A stretch of DNA of 64,000 nt, from assembly GCF_949628265.1 (NCBI RefSeq), contig NC_088789.1, positions 32,605,883-32,669,882 on the forward strand. Direction: 5' to 3'. Shown piece by piece: positions 11,441 through 22,960 of the stretch. How positions within the stretch are numbered: the stretch's first letter is position 1; each line of letters begins with the position of its first letter. This stretch comes from Cloeon dipterum (taxonomy: Eukaryota > Arthropoda > Insecta > Ephemeroptera > Baetidae). The notes beneath the pieces are model-generated. The model saw only the letters and a program-made list of their open reading frames with translations. It was not told the DNA's origin and made no database searches. Made by a program: the position numbers and the translations under genes.

Positions 11441-11517
11441 CCTGATATAAGAAGGCAGGCGAGTTAGCAGTGAGTCAGCAGTCACCTGAGCGAGCCCTGA
11501 GAAACCGCATGCGGCAG
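11441..11517 (+). promoter_or_regulatory. TATA-like core promoter and first exon of ANK-C1
   Basis: A TATA-like string (GATATAAGAAGGCAGG, from about 11443) precedes a conserved GCAGTCACCTGAGCGAGCCC leader, which ends at the donor CGGCAG|GTAAAC (exon end 11517). The same arrangement occurs before ANK-C2 at about 19696-19780. Confidence 0.55.
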
Positions 11518-13718
11518 GTAAACACTAAACAGAAGGGTAGCATTAATGAGCGTCGGAACAAAATTTTGTGATAAATCTCAACAGATTGCCATCCTTAGAT
11601 CTTGATAACACCGCAATTTTTCTGTATCATAATTTAATCTCAAGGAAGGGTGAATTTAATTAGTGAATTGATCCCTCAAGACGAATTAGAGCCTGAGATT
11701 AGATCTGCTAAGGGCTGAAAAGGGCCACTTTCAGACCCTTGAGATTTTTAATTTCACTGATTTTAGCTTTTCAAGTTTATTTCTTACTTTTATTCAGTCA
11801 TTTTACTGTGTTTTTAAGGGGGAAAATCTTCTAAATTTTGTATTTGCTAAAAATTCACGAAGAGCTGGGATATTTTGACTGTTCGAAACTGCCTACTGAT
11901 GGCGCCGCTGTTATTTTCATAACTTTCTGGAATTTATTGAAAGGCAATTTTAGTCAAATTCTCGAATAAAAATAATTTTATTTAGATGGTTTGAAAATTA
12001 AAATTATATTATAGCAACAATTAAATCGCGGTCAAATATTTTTTGTTTACTTTTGCCTCGTAAATTTTGTCGAAAAGGAATTAAGATCCTTCATTGTCAA
12101 AATACTGTCAACCCTCGTCCTATAGAGTTTAACAATTTTTCATCTTTAATGTTCCAGAATATTTTGAATTCTCTAAACGCTACCCTCATAAAAGGAAAAA
12201 GATCAATTGAGGAACTCACCGCAGACCAAAAAGAGAGCAGTGAGGTTATTTTTAAATTCCTTTCATTCAAACATTTTTTCTAACATTCCAATTCCTTACA
12301 TTGCAGAAAAACGACTTCTAGAAAACAAAAATAATATTCTCCAAATGGAATTCTCCGCGATGAAATCTTTGAAAGAAAAAATAGAATTCGTCATGAAAAA
12401 CAGAGGTGAAACTCCGATGCTGCTTTTCGCTTCCAAAGTTGGCGATGTGGAAATTTGCGGCTATTTCGTGGAAAAAGGGGCCAACGTCGTCGGCACCGTG
12501 GACAAAAGAGGCTCCAACGTCTTCCACTACGCCTCCAGGAACGCCGCGCACGGCTTGCAACTGCTCGAATTCTTCGCGAGCCTCGGAGCAGACGTTAATA
12601 GAAAAAATGACAATGGTGAGGGAGCGGAAATCGTTGCCGTCAAAGAGGGAAACTTCGACTTCGCCATTGCACTGTTCAACAAAAGATCAGAGGATATGAG
12701 CGATAACAGCTTCTTGGCATACTGCACCACCTATGAGGTCAAACTGGACTTATTGAAGTCTTTGTACGAGAGAAACGCGTCCGTGGGCAACGTGGACAAC
12801 GAAATCGACTTGTGTCTGATTCCCGCAGCGGCACGGTTCGGAGACTTGGACACCATGAAGTGGGTCGTCGAGATCTGCAGAAGCAGCTTGGAATATAGCA
12901 CTCATGTGAGAAAAGGAACTCTCCTTGCGGCTCTAATAGCATCTGGTGACAACATGAAGCACAGCGAGCAAATCGTTAGGTTTTTAATGGAAGAGTGCAG
13001 TCTGGAACTTTTGCCGACGGATTTGGAGTGTCTTCTGAAATCCGCATTTTTGAAAGGAAACATTCCAATGGCAGATTATCTAACAAAAAAACATGGTGCT
13101 TCTTTAATCGATAAAAATTCATTTGTTAAAAAACTCATCAGAGTTGAAAACGTGAAGGTCGAGAGCATTGGAGAATTCCTCAACCTGGTCGGGAAGAAGA
13201 TGGATGAGCTCCTCATCTATCCTCTCCACTTTGCTTCTGAGCATTCGAGGCCTGATGTGTGCGAATGGATGGTCCGTCAGGGCTTTGACGTGACTGCTGT
13301 CGATAGTGCCTCGTTGGGCACGGTTCTCCATTCTTCTGTTTTGAATATTTCGCACGCTCTGGCGAACATTCGGTTCTTTGCCCCGAAAATGCCCGTGAAA
13401 GACATGAATCGAAAGGATGTTCTAGGCAAAACGGCGCTTCACGTAGCCCTCGCCCAAGAAAGACATGATGTTGCTGACGAACTGATCAAATATGGCGCCG
13501 ATTTAGACGTCGATTATAGAGGATGCAATCTGCTGCTTTATTGCGTGGGAAGAAACAGGCTGTCCAGCGCCAAGTTTGTGTACGCAAAGAAGAAGAGCTT
13601 GGTCCATGGACTAGGACCAGAAGGAAAGATCGCTTTGCACATCGCCAGCGAGTTCAAAAACAACCCCATGCTCCAGTGGCTGCGTGAAATCACCACCAGA
13701 CCCCCGACTTCGATATGA
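11509..13718 (+). CDS. Ankyrin-repeat protein ANK-C1
   Basis: Three exons fit one frame: 11509-11517 (only Met-Arg-Gln), 12158-12239 and 12307-13718, giving 500 aa. If translation instead began at the internal Met of exon 3 (12345), about 457 aa would result. Residues about 45-500 are degenerate ankyrin repeats (TPMLLFASKVGDVEIC, SNVFHYASRNAAHG, YPLHFASEHSRPDVC, KTALHVALAQERHDV, KIALHIASEFKNN). The layout of repeats parallels subfamily A, but the C-terminal ESTCSEEA tail is absent. It ends in TRPPTSI. No targeting signal or second domain is visible. Its close paralogue ANK-C2 is 8 kb downstream. Role: probably intracellular binding; partner unknown. Confidence 0.82.
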
Positions 13719-14196
13719 AGGCTCAACAAAAAAATTTTTTCTAGACTCGGGCAATTTTGCAGCATCATTAAAATAAGCTTTTTTTTTAAAAAAAATTTTC
13801 AAATAAAAACATTGCAAATGTTTTCAAGGATCCATATATATCGCATCTCTATATTTTTTATTTCAAGTCCATTCATAAATCTGGGATCTGGCATTAAAAG
13901 AATAAAAAAGGGATACGGATTCGAAATGATTTTATGCACGCAGATGCCGCCATTTTCATGAATTTTTCCTATCGAATTCTGACTCAATCGTTGTGCTTTG
14001 TGTTTATTTTCAGCATTTTAGATCATTCTTTAAACGTGCTAAAAATCGTGAAAGAATTTCGTAGTTTTCTTTTAACTGCGCCCATTGAATCATTGAAGAT
14101 GAGTTTGCTAATCATTATTTAAATGGCATATAGTTCCATTTAATTCATTTATAAATTTTAAAAAGGTCAGTTCTCCCGAAAACTTGTTTTCGATAC
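13719..14196 (+). other. 3' flank of ANK-C1
   Basis: Similar to the flank of ANK-C2 (about 21979-22200), with an AATAAA-like signal near 13801. No gene seen. Confidence 0.5.
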
Positions 14197-14301
14197 TGAG
14201 CAGATCGTCAAGAAATTACCGTCGGAGAAAAAACTGTGCTTGAATCTACTTGCAGTGAGGAGGCCAAGAAGTTTCTCCGATCGTTGATCGCAACCAAGAA
14301 A
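14197..14301 (+). pseudogene. Relic 3' end of an A-type ankyrin gene
   Basis: Only the last 30 or so codons of an A-type gene remain. The stretch reads as the conserved tail (EKTVLESTCSEEAKKFLRSL), with the usual stop replaced so the frame runs on. The typical A-gene 3' flank follows on its right side. No upstream repeats are present, so this is a fragment left by duplication and deletion. It is inverted relative to the neighbouring ANK-A2. Confidence 0.7.
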
Positions 14302-14339
14302 AGACATATTTTTAAGAATCAATTATTCATCAAATTCAA

Positions 14340-15340
14340 ATGCGGCATTATTTATATAGAAAAAGAGTTTTCCGCGAGATGAAAATCTGTCTTTAATTCA
14401 CCACTGATGCCAAAAATTTCCTTCTGACAGCATTGAAAGTTTAATAAATATATAATTTCCAAATCTTATAAGCGCTTCCGTTTGACGCCAATTTAGCTGT
14501 GAGTGGCCTATTCAGAAATTTAAACACAAAGCCACTATCGCAAACTCATTTTAAATGGAGAATTATAGGCACATGGATCTGCACAACAGGGTGAAAGTAG
14601 GTCGGTCCACGAATCAGCGCGACACTCAATTCTCACTATATAAGGATTCTACTTTATTCGAGGCAGCTTTAATTTCCAGAAGAGCCAGTGGAGCGCTGCA
14701 GGCTGGCTATATATTCGGCTTCTATCCTGAGGCTCTTCTTAAGCGTAAAACTAATTGAAGCGACTCAGGTACAGGCTGCTGGATAATTATTTTTCGAAGT
14801 ATGTCACCTTTGAAGACCGTCTTTGACAGGGTTTCTAAGTTCTAAGCACGCCAATCGATTCCTGAGGGTCGAATTAGGTAAAGGGAAGTTTTGTCGCTTT
14901 ACATAAGTGTACGCTATAGGAGTTCCTCAGGATTAGTAGCAAAAGATAAAGAAAAGCAAGCAGCGCTCCACCAGCTCCTCTCCATAAAAATGCTTCCTCG
15001 TGTAAAGTAGAATCCTTTACGTTGAGAGTCGCGCTGATATGCTGTCCAACGCGCTTTCGCCCTGCGCAGATCCATGTGCCTATAAATCCCCCATGTAAAA
15101 TCAGTTTTCGATAGCGGCTTTGTGATTGAATTTCTGAATAAGCCACTCACAGCTAAATTGGTGTCAAACGGAAGCGCTTATAAGATTTGGATATTATATA
15201 TTTTTTTTAAACTTTCAATGCTGTTACAAGGAAATTTTTAGCATCAGTGGTGAAAGTGCAGTCAATTAAAGACAGATTTTCATCCCGCGGAAAACTAATT
15301 TATTTTTGTAAATCGAATTTTGGTATAAAGGGATGATGTA
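14340..15340. repeat. Inverted repeat of A-gene 3' flanks
   Basis: The right flank of the relic (about 14340-14760) and the flank of ANK-A2 (about 15340-14900 on the other strand) are inverted copies. Shared landmarks are a CGCTTCCGTTTGACGCCAATTTAG-like phrase, AGTGGCCTATTCAGAAATT, a GCACATGGATCTGC phrase and AAGGATTCTACTTTA. About 120 bases of less related sequence lie between the arms. It arose as a tail-to-tail duplication. Confidence 0.65.
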
Positions 15341-15374
15341 TCAATTTCGATGAATTGATTCTTGAAAAAAGTCT

Positions 15375-16999
15375 CTATTTCTTGGTTGTGATCAACGATC
15401 GGAGAAACATCTTGGCCTCCTCACTGCAAGTGGATTCTAGCACAGTTTTTCCTCCAACGGTAGTTTCTCGAGGATCAGCTCCCTCACTCACTAGCCATAA
15501 GCAGATTTTTTCATTAAAGTGGTCGGCAGCAAGGTGCAGTGTGGTTTTTCCTCCCTCTCCCCTTTGCTTGATCAGATCTTTGTCCATGGCGTGCACGAAT
15601 TTGGCACTCTTTAACTTGCCCTTAACGATGCAGAAGTGAAGAAAGTTGTTTCCCTTTTTTCTCACGCTCAAATCGGCACCATAGCTTAGTAAAGCTTTGG
15701 CGTTTTTATTTGCACTATATTTGCTGACCAAGACCCAATGAAGAGGAGTATACAAGTATTTGTCGATTTGGTTCACAATGTCGCGGAGTTTGCGTCCAAA
15801 TTTTTTAATGATCACGTCTCCATTACACACGTTCTGAGCAGCGTAATGGAGGAAAGTTCCATCATTGTTTTTGTTCACGGCGTAGATGTCTTGTTCGTGA
15901 TCGATCAACCATCGGCACATGTCCACGTTTCCAAACATTGCAGCGAGATGGAGAACTGTGGCACCATCGTCACTGACCTCGTTGATCAGGCTTGCGTCCT
16001 TATTGTGCACAAACTCCAATGCGGCTACACTGTTTTTCGCGGCGTGATGCATCAAAGTAAATCCTGATATTTTGAGCCTAACATTACTGCCTAACAACTG
16101 AATAAACTCTTCTGCTTTTACAGCATTGAAAGGTAGTCCTTGAATTGCTGACACAAGAGCGTTCCCAAAAGCATTTCTTTGTTCATCAGAGGAGAGTTGG
16201 AACACTGAGAACAGATATTGAAGGATGTCTCTTGCACGGTATCTGTTCGCAGCTGCATGGCAAAGAATTTTGTTTTTCAATCCGTCTCCCCAAATCCACC
16301 TGACGTGTATTTCGATATCTTCAAACAACCACTTGATGATCGCCAACTCTCCATACATGCATGCTGTCAGAAGAATTTCAAGATCATATTCCGGATCCTT
16401 GCGAAACTTCATATCGTCTTTAGAGACGAATTTAGCAAATTTTAAGTGGTTTTTCCTTATAGAAAAGCGTAGCAAGCTCCATCTATTTTCAGGTTCTAGA
16501 TGACTCTGTGATAGCTGGAACAATTTGATGGCGATATTGAAATTTCCAACTTTAAGAGCATAATCAATAGCCCTTTTATTTCGATAATCTTTCTCAGAAA
16601 GATCGCATCTTTTCTCAATGAGGTAGTCGATCAGAGCATCTCCGTGGGTTTCGTTCATGGCAGCGTAGTGCAGAGGAGTGGCGCCAGATCTTCTGCATTT
16701 TTCATTTACATCGGCGCCCTCCTGTTCCACGAGATGACGGCAAACCTCAACATCCGACTTCTTGGCCGCAAAATGCACAGCGGGGAAGTCGCCTCTTTCC
16801 GCTTTGACGTTATCCAGTTTGGTCTTTAGCGTATCTTTTTGCTGTTCTTCCAATTCCATTTCCTGAGGATTTTCCGGCTCTTTCTCGTGTACTCCTGATA
16901 AAGGAATTTGTAATAACGATTTCTATGTTTATGTTTAAACTCACCGTTGGTACTCGTAACTGTATTTGTTACAGTTTTCTTCTCCTTTTTGCTGCTCAT
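15375..16999 (-). CDS. Ankyrin-repeat protein ANK-A2
   Basis: Coding exons 16945-16999 and 15375-16894 give 524 aa. It has the same leader (MSSKKEKKTVTNTVTS), linker, degenerate ankyrin repeats and ESTCSEEAKMFL tail as ANK-A1, to which it is the closest relative. The most visible difference is the third repeat: FLQKGCDFENRDSHN in A1 corresponds to YLIEKRCDLSEKDYRN here, a version shared with ANK-A6 at 61.2 kb. This suggests gene conversion or mosaic duplication between distant copies. A 5' UTR donor is at 18056. It is divergent to ANK-C2. Confidence 0.88.
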
Positions 17000-18049
17000 C
17001 GCTGCTTAGTCGGGGCTGCAAACAAAAAAAAGCGTTGAAAGAATTAATTTTTAACTCTCATTAGTGTAGCATTTTTATGATTTCAATTTTTTCCTACTTT
17101 TGCCCACCCTTTGAATGCTGCATGGAAACTGAATTCAGTTTAGCTTTTAATTTGTTAGTATCAAAAAAGTTTAAAAACTCGCATAATATATGATTTTACG
17201 GGATGGCTGGAAAAGTGGCCAGTGTTTGTTTTTTTAAGTTCATTCCGTGCATTGAGACGCTCGCATTCAAAGCAGTGAGCCATTTGGAGAGAAAGAAATA
17301 CCAAAAATAAACGAGTGAAGGGAATTAACCACAGAATTGACAAAGAATTCATTCGTTCAGGCGGTCTCTATGCAACTGCTCAAACTAGCTCTGACGCATG
17401 CGCAGTTCTAGCATTTAAGTTCGTATTGTTCTGGCGGGAAAAAAAGGTTCGCACGTCACGCTGCACTTTTTGGTCGGAAAATAAATCCACTTTACTTAAT
17501 TCGACACTCAAGAATCGATTGGTGTGCTCAGAAACTACGTCAAAGACTGGTTTTAAAGTTAGCATAATTGGAAATGATATAGTCTTCCTTGCTTACAAGC
17601 ATATAATTATCCAGTCCGTTCCTTTTTACAACTTTTCGGTTCAGTCCGTACCTGAGTCGCTTCCATTAGAAGCAGCAGATATGCGTTGAGGAGCAAAAAT
17701 GAACCACATGCATCAGGGAAAGGTTCAATGACTTATGCAGTGGGCCTAAATTCAACGAATAAGTGAAATATTTCAAATTTTTAGAATAAATTGCCTGCAA
17801 TATGATTAATTAAAAAGCCCGCTATATTATAAGAAAAGGAATCGTCATTGTTACCCTTTTTAACATTTACTAACATTCAGCATTTTGGCGCGAGTTTGAA
17901 ATTTCCATAGGCCGTTTTACGCGTCAAAGGCATCGCGGAATTTTTTTTATTGAAAAATATATGGGTTGTCGTTATGATTCAACTAATTCTAGTGATTTGC
18001 AGATTAAATAAATGAAATAAAAAATCTTAAAAATGATGTAGCAATGGTA

Positions 18050-18270
18050 ACTCACAGGATGCTGCGCAACAAGAAATAAAAGTTTTAGAAGTTCCAACGG
18101 AGACTTATATTTGATGCTCAGAGGTGAACCAACTGATTCTAGCGATGAGGGAGCAGTAGTTGTAGATAAAGTTATAGTAAGAAGCGACGCTCGAGAGGAG
18201 AAAAACGCGCCTGCGCTATCGACTCCTTGCCATCGGTCAAAACTCGCCTGCACCCTGATTGGCAGGTATA
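18050..18270 (-). promoter_or_regulatory. Proximal promoter / 5' UTR exon of ANK-A2
   Basis: Conserved A-gene element: donor CATCCT|GTGAGT (exon end 18056) and an inverted CCAAT motif (GATTGGCAGG, about 18257-18266) with the CGACTCCTTGCCATCGGTC phrase beside it. Confidence 0.55.
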
Positions 18271-18369
18271 AATTTCTGACGTGGTCGCTGCTCGAGGCTT
18301 GAAAAAAAGCATGCGATCAAAGGTGAGGATGCGCTCAGGCGTCAATTTTATTGCACAAAAACAATTTAT

Positions 18370-18600
18370 TGGCGATGACTAAGCTGCAGCTGCAACAGGC
18401 GAGCAGCGGCCACACACGCGCGCGCGCACAAAGGCGACCTTTTCACTGCGGTTGAAAAGGTGAATGACCTGGCAGCTGCAAAGGCGAAGATAACAAACAA
18501 CATTCCAAGCAGCGGGTGTGAGGGGTGGTTTGGGACTGGGAACGAAGCCGCTTATAAAAGAGGAGAAAAATTGAGAGTAACAGAGATTTTTCCGTCACTC
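18370..18600 (-). promoter_or_regulatory. Distal promoter-like element near ANK-A2 (partial)
   Basis: Shares the GCGACCTTTTCACTGCG phrase and the AGCAGCGGGTGTGAGG segment with the other distal elements, but the splice-donor end of the first exon is not recognisable here. A (CG)n-like stretch lies near 18411-18429 and a TATAAAAG string near 18552, which reads toward the right. Confidence 0.4.
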
Positions 18601-18904
18601 AAAACTATACAACTTTCTTAACATTTACACATAATCTGAAAAACGCTTTTCCCGCCCGTAATTTTTGTAGATTTTTAAATAAATTTACCCTTATTGACGA
18701 TATTTACAATTTGAGATATTTTGTATCAAATAAATATTACTTTTCGTGAATTAAAATTATATATGCATATTTTCTCTTTATTTCTTTTTTTATTAAAAAT
18801 GAATGAAACTAATGTACGTTAACGCCTGAAAGAAAACACATTCCAAGTACAATAAGGGATTCACAGTAATGAGCATTGGCGTTCATGTAAAATGAGAAAA
18901 TATT

Positions 18905-19220
18905 ATTTTTCAATTCCTCTGCGTTGGTGGTGCCGCGAGTTGAGCAGCAGATGGAATTTTGGAGGCGTTCGGATTCATTCCAAATGTTTTTCGGGGTAAG
19001 TGGCATTTTTGTCGAGGGATAATTCGGATGCCATTCCAAAAGCAGGGACGAAAATTGACGGAGATTTTACGGCGGAATTCGAAACATTTTCTCATTTTAC
19101 ATCTGCAAGAAGCAGGACAATCAATGACAAAAAAACGATTTCTTCCTGGAAACACACCCACATCAATAAAAGTTCATTTTTTGTTTTATGCACGCGAAAA
19201 TTATGTCCAAAATTCAGGGT
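18905..19220 (-). repeat. Dispersed repeat R, copy 2
   Basis: Near-identical to 9640-9960. The following sequence to about 19480 also matches the upstream region of ANK-C1, showing that the whole divergent gene pair was duplicated in tandem. Confidence 0.55.
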
Positions 19221-19695
19221 TTAAATAAATTCCGATATTTTGATGCAGTTTTTCAGTCAAACAGTGCATGAAGTGGACGTTTTCGAGCCAGCAATCAGGG
19301 CCGTGATTGTCGGATATTTATTTTCCAGGTCAGGAGCGAATTATTTATAAATTTCCTGCTGATTATTGCAGTGCACGCGTGACGATTCATTTGGCCGCTA
19401 ATTCTTATATTATAGACACAAACTCATAAGCTTTCGATTGGTATATACCGGTTGCGGACAGTCATGTGAGCCTTTTCGACCGATTCCAACTTTGTGCGAT
19501 GGCCAATTAAAATGGCGTTGATACGGGACTGAAAATTACGCTGGGAAGTACAGCAGCTCTGCGCACGCGCTCCCTTGTCCGCTCCTCTCTTATGAGCAGC
19601 AAAGCACGTAATCCCTTGAAGGTTGGAGCAGTCACGTGAATCATTCCCGCCCTTTTGCTTCCGTCAATGATATTGCTCGCCCTCAAAATCAACTT

Positions 19696-19780
19696 GAGAG
19701 CCACCAGATATAAGAAGGCAGGTGAGTGAGCAGTGAGTCAGCAGTCACCTGAGCGAGCCCTGAGCAACTGCGTGCGGCAG
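19696..19780 (+). promoter_or_regulatory. TATA-like core promoter and first exon of ANK-C2, initiator codon lost
   Basis: Homologous to 11441-11517, including the TATA-like GATATAAGAAGGCAGG and the donor CGGCAG|GTAAAT. The codon equivalent to the ATG of ANK-C1 is GTG here (19772-19774). Confidence 0.6.
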
Positions 19781-20610
19781 GTAAATACAAAACAGATAGC
19801 TAGCATTATTGATCCTCGGAACTTAAAATTTTGTGATAAATCTCAACAGATTGCCATCCTTAGATCTTGAAAATGCCGGCATTCTTCTGTATCATAATTT
19901 AATCTCGAGCAAGGGTGAATTTAGTTAGTGAATTCATCCCTCAAGGCGAATTAGAGCCGGAGATTAGGTCTGCTAAAGACTGAAAAGGATCAATTTCAGA
20001 CCCTTGAGATTTTTATTTTCGCTGATTTTGGCTTGTTAAGTTTATTTCTTACTTTTATATAGTCATTTTACTGTGTTTTTAAGGGTGAAAATCTTCTAAA
20101 TTTTATATTAGCTAAAAGTTCACGAAGAGCTGGGAAATTTTAACTGTTCGAAACTGCCAACTGATGGCGCCGCTGTTATTTTCATACCTTTCTGGAATTG
20201 ATTGAAACGCAATTATAATTAAATTCTCGAATAAAAATAATTTTATTTAGATGGTTTGAAAATTAAAATTATATTATAGCAACAATTTAATCGCGGTCAA
20301 ATATTTTTTGTTTACTTTTGCCTCGTAAATTTTGTCGAAAAGGAATGAAATCCTTCACTGTCAAAATACTGTCAACCCTCTTCGTATGGAGTTTACAATT
20401 TTTCATCTTTTATTTTCCAGAATTTTTTGAATTCTCTCAACGCTACCCTCCTAAAAGGAAAAAGATCAATTGACGAACTCACCCTAGACCAAAAAGAGAG
20501 CAGTGAGTTTTTTTTTAAATTCCTTTCATTGAAACATTTTTTCTAACATTCCAACTCCTTACTTTGTAGAAAAACGACTTCTAGAAAATAACAATATTAT
20601 TATTCTCCAA

Positions 20611-21978
20611 ATGGAATTCTCCGCGTTGAAATCTTTAGAAGAAAAAATAAAATTCGTCATGAAAAACAAAGGTGAAACTCCGATGCTGCTTTTCGCTTCC
20701 AAAGTTGGCGATGTGGAAATTTGCGGCTATTTCGTGGAAAAAGGTGCCAACGTCGTCGGCACCGTGGACAAAAGAGGCACCAACGTCTTCCACTACGCCG
20801 CCAGGAACGCCGCGCACGGCTTGCAACTGCTAGAATTCTTTGCGAGCCGCGGAGCAGACGTCGAAAGAGAAAATGAGAATGGTGAGGGAGCGGAAATCGT
20901 TGCCGTCAAAGAGGGAAACTTCGACTTCGCGATCGCACTGTTCAACAAAAGATCAGATTTTATGAGCTTCTTGGCACACTGCACCGCCTATGAGGTCAAA
21001 CTGGACACATTGAAGTCTTTGTACGAGAAAAACGCGTCCGTGGGCAACGTGAACAACAAAATGGACTTGTACTATCTGATTCCCGCAGTGGCACGGTTCA
21101 GAGACTTGGACACCATGAAGTGGGTACTCGAGATCTGCAGAAGCAGCTTGGAATATAGCACTCATGTGAGAAAAAAAATTCTCCTTGCGGCTTTAAAGGA
21201 ATGCGGTGACAACATGAAGCACGGCGAGCAAATCGTTAGGTTTTTAATGGAAGAGTGCAGTCTGGAACTTTTGCCGAGTGATTTGGAGTGTCTTCTGAAA
21301 TCCACATTTTTGAAAGGAAACATTCCCATGGTAGATTATCTGATGAAGAAGCATGGCGCTTGTATATCGGATAAAAAATCGTTTCTTGAAGAACTCCTCA
21401 GCGATGAAAACGTGAAAGCCGAGAGCATTGGAGAATTCCTCAATCTGGTCGGGAAGAAGATGGATGAGTTCCTCATCTATCCTCTCCACTTTGCTTCTGA
21501 GCATTCGAGGCCTGATGTGTGCGAATGGATGGTCCGTCAGGGCTTTGACGTGACTGCTGTCGATAGTGCCACGTTGGGCACGGTTCTCCACTATTCTGTT
21601 TTGAATATTTCGCACGCACTGACGAACATTCGGTTCTTTGCCCCGAAAATGCCCGTGAAAGACATGAATCGAAAGGATTTTCTAGGCCGAACGGCGCTTC
21701 ACGTAGCCCTCGCCGAAAAAAGACATGTTGTTGCTGACGAACTGATCAAATATGGCGCCGATTTAGACGTCGATTTTAAAGGATGCAATCTGCTGCTGTA
21801 TTGCGTGGGAAGAAATACTCTGTCCAGCGCCAAGTTTGTGTACGCAAAAAAGAAAAGCATGGTCAATGGACTGGGACCAGAAGGAAAGATCGCTTTGCTC
21901 ATCGCCAGCAAGTTCAAAAACAACCGCATGCTCCAGTGGCTGCGTAAAATCACCACCAGATCCCCGACTTCGATATGA
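20611..21978 (+). CDS. Ankyrin-repeat protein ANK-C2
   Basis: A long exon (20570-21978) whose first in-frame Met is at 20611, giving 455 aa beginning MEFSALKSLEEKI. An upstream exon, 20421-20502, is still open and in frame with it, exactly as in ANK-C1, but the start codon in the leader exon (19772) is GTG. Translation therefore presumably starts at 20611, losing about 44 N-terminal residues present in ANK-C1. Ankyrin repeats match those of ANK-C1 (TPMLLFASKVGDVEIC, TNVFHYAARNAAHG, YPLHFASEHSRPDVC). It ends TRSPTSI. Differences from C1 are scattered and keep the frame, so the repeat region looks maintained. Confidence 0.82.
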   Translation: MEFSALKSLEEKIKFVMKNKGETPMLLFASKVGDVEICGYFVEKGANVVGTVDKRGTNVFHYAARNAAHGLQLLEFFASRGADVERENENGEGAEIVAVKEGNFDFAIALFNKRSDFMSFLAHCTAYEVKLDTLKSLYEKNASVGNVNNKMDLYYLIPAVARFRDLDTMKWVLEICRSSLEYSTHVRKKILLAALKECGDNMKHGEQIVRFLMEECSLELLPSDLECLLKSTFLKGNIPMVDYLMKKHGACISDKKSFLEELLSDENVKAESIGEFLNLVGKKMDEFLIYPLHFASEHSRPDVCEWMVRQGFDVTAVDSATLGTVLHYSVLNISHALTNIRFFAPKMPVKDMNRKDFLGRTALHVALAEKRHVVADELIKYGADLDVDFKGCNLLLYCVGRNTLSSAKFVYAKKKSMVNGLGPEGKIALLIASKFKNNRMLQWLRKITTRSPTSI

Positions 21979-22379
21979 AGGCTCAACAAATTTTTTTTTT
22001 TACCTTAGACTCGAGCAATTTTGCATCATCGTTAAAAAATACCATTTTTGTTTACATTCGAATTTTTCAAATAAAAAACATTTTAAATGTTTTCAAGGGT
22101 CCATATATCATCTTTTTATTTTTGATTTCAAGTCCATTCATAAATCTGGGAGCTTTATACCAAAATTCGATATACAAAAATAAATTAGTTTTCCGCGGGA
22201 TGAAAACCTGTCTTTAACAATTGACTCCACTTTCACCACTGATGCTAAAAATTTCCTTCTAACAGCATTGAAAGTTTCCAAGAACCATATATTATCCAGA
22301 TCTTATGCGCTTCCGTTTGAATCCAATTTAGTTGTGAGTGGCCTATTCAGAAATTTAAAAATATTTTGTAAAAAGAAAA
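21979..22379 (+). other. 3' flank of ANK-C2
   Basis: Resembles the flank of ANK-C1, then from about 22180 an A-gene type 3' flank (AGTGGCCTATTCAGAAATT near 22337). No gene recognised. Confidence 0.5.
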
Positions 22380-22960
22380 TTGGCGGGACGGCGGGACAAA
22401 GACGGCGATTGGTGAGTGGCGCCAGTGGCAAACCAAGCAACCACGACTATGCAAGTTAATTTCGAATCATTCATTAATACCGGCACTGGTGAAAAATTGA
22501 AAATCTTTAAGCTATTTGCACATTTTTTTCATTTATAAAATTAAATTTCATGGAAACGTGAATTTTAAATATTTCTAACAAAGATTTGAATGATTTGACA
22601 AAGTTGAAATTCACTTTTTCTTGTAAATTAGTGCTTTCTAGTACCGGTTATTTATGGAGCACTCGAGGAGAAGAAATACTGAATTTCCAATTTAATGGGA
22701 ATAGTAGCAGAGTGCAAAAACTTTATAACTTTTATTCTTTATTTTAAGCAATCATTTCTGAACGGATTATGAAGCTATTAAATATTTGAGTGTATTTAAA
22801 CAGCATTTAAGATTCATTTAGTCTGTTTAAATGTTCTTAAATTACTATTTAGATAAACTTGTCCAGGTTTCAAACGGAGCGAGGCCAATTGGCCACACTG
22901 AAAAAACAGGACACGCAAACATTTTTTTGATCACCGCCGCTATGATGTCTGGGAGATTCA
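22380..22960 (-). repeat. Dispersed repeat block, inverted copy of 63140-64000
   Basis: Matching landmarks in reversed order are the GGCGCCA..CACGACT region, a CCGGTTATTTATGGAGCACTCGAGGAG-like stretch, TTAAATTACTATTTAGATAAACTTGTC, and GGAGCGAGGCCAATTGGCC. The copy at 63 kb carries about 300 extra bases (63240-63540). A short open frame starting at 22831 lies across the repeat and is not a gene. Confidence 0.6.
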
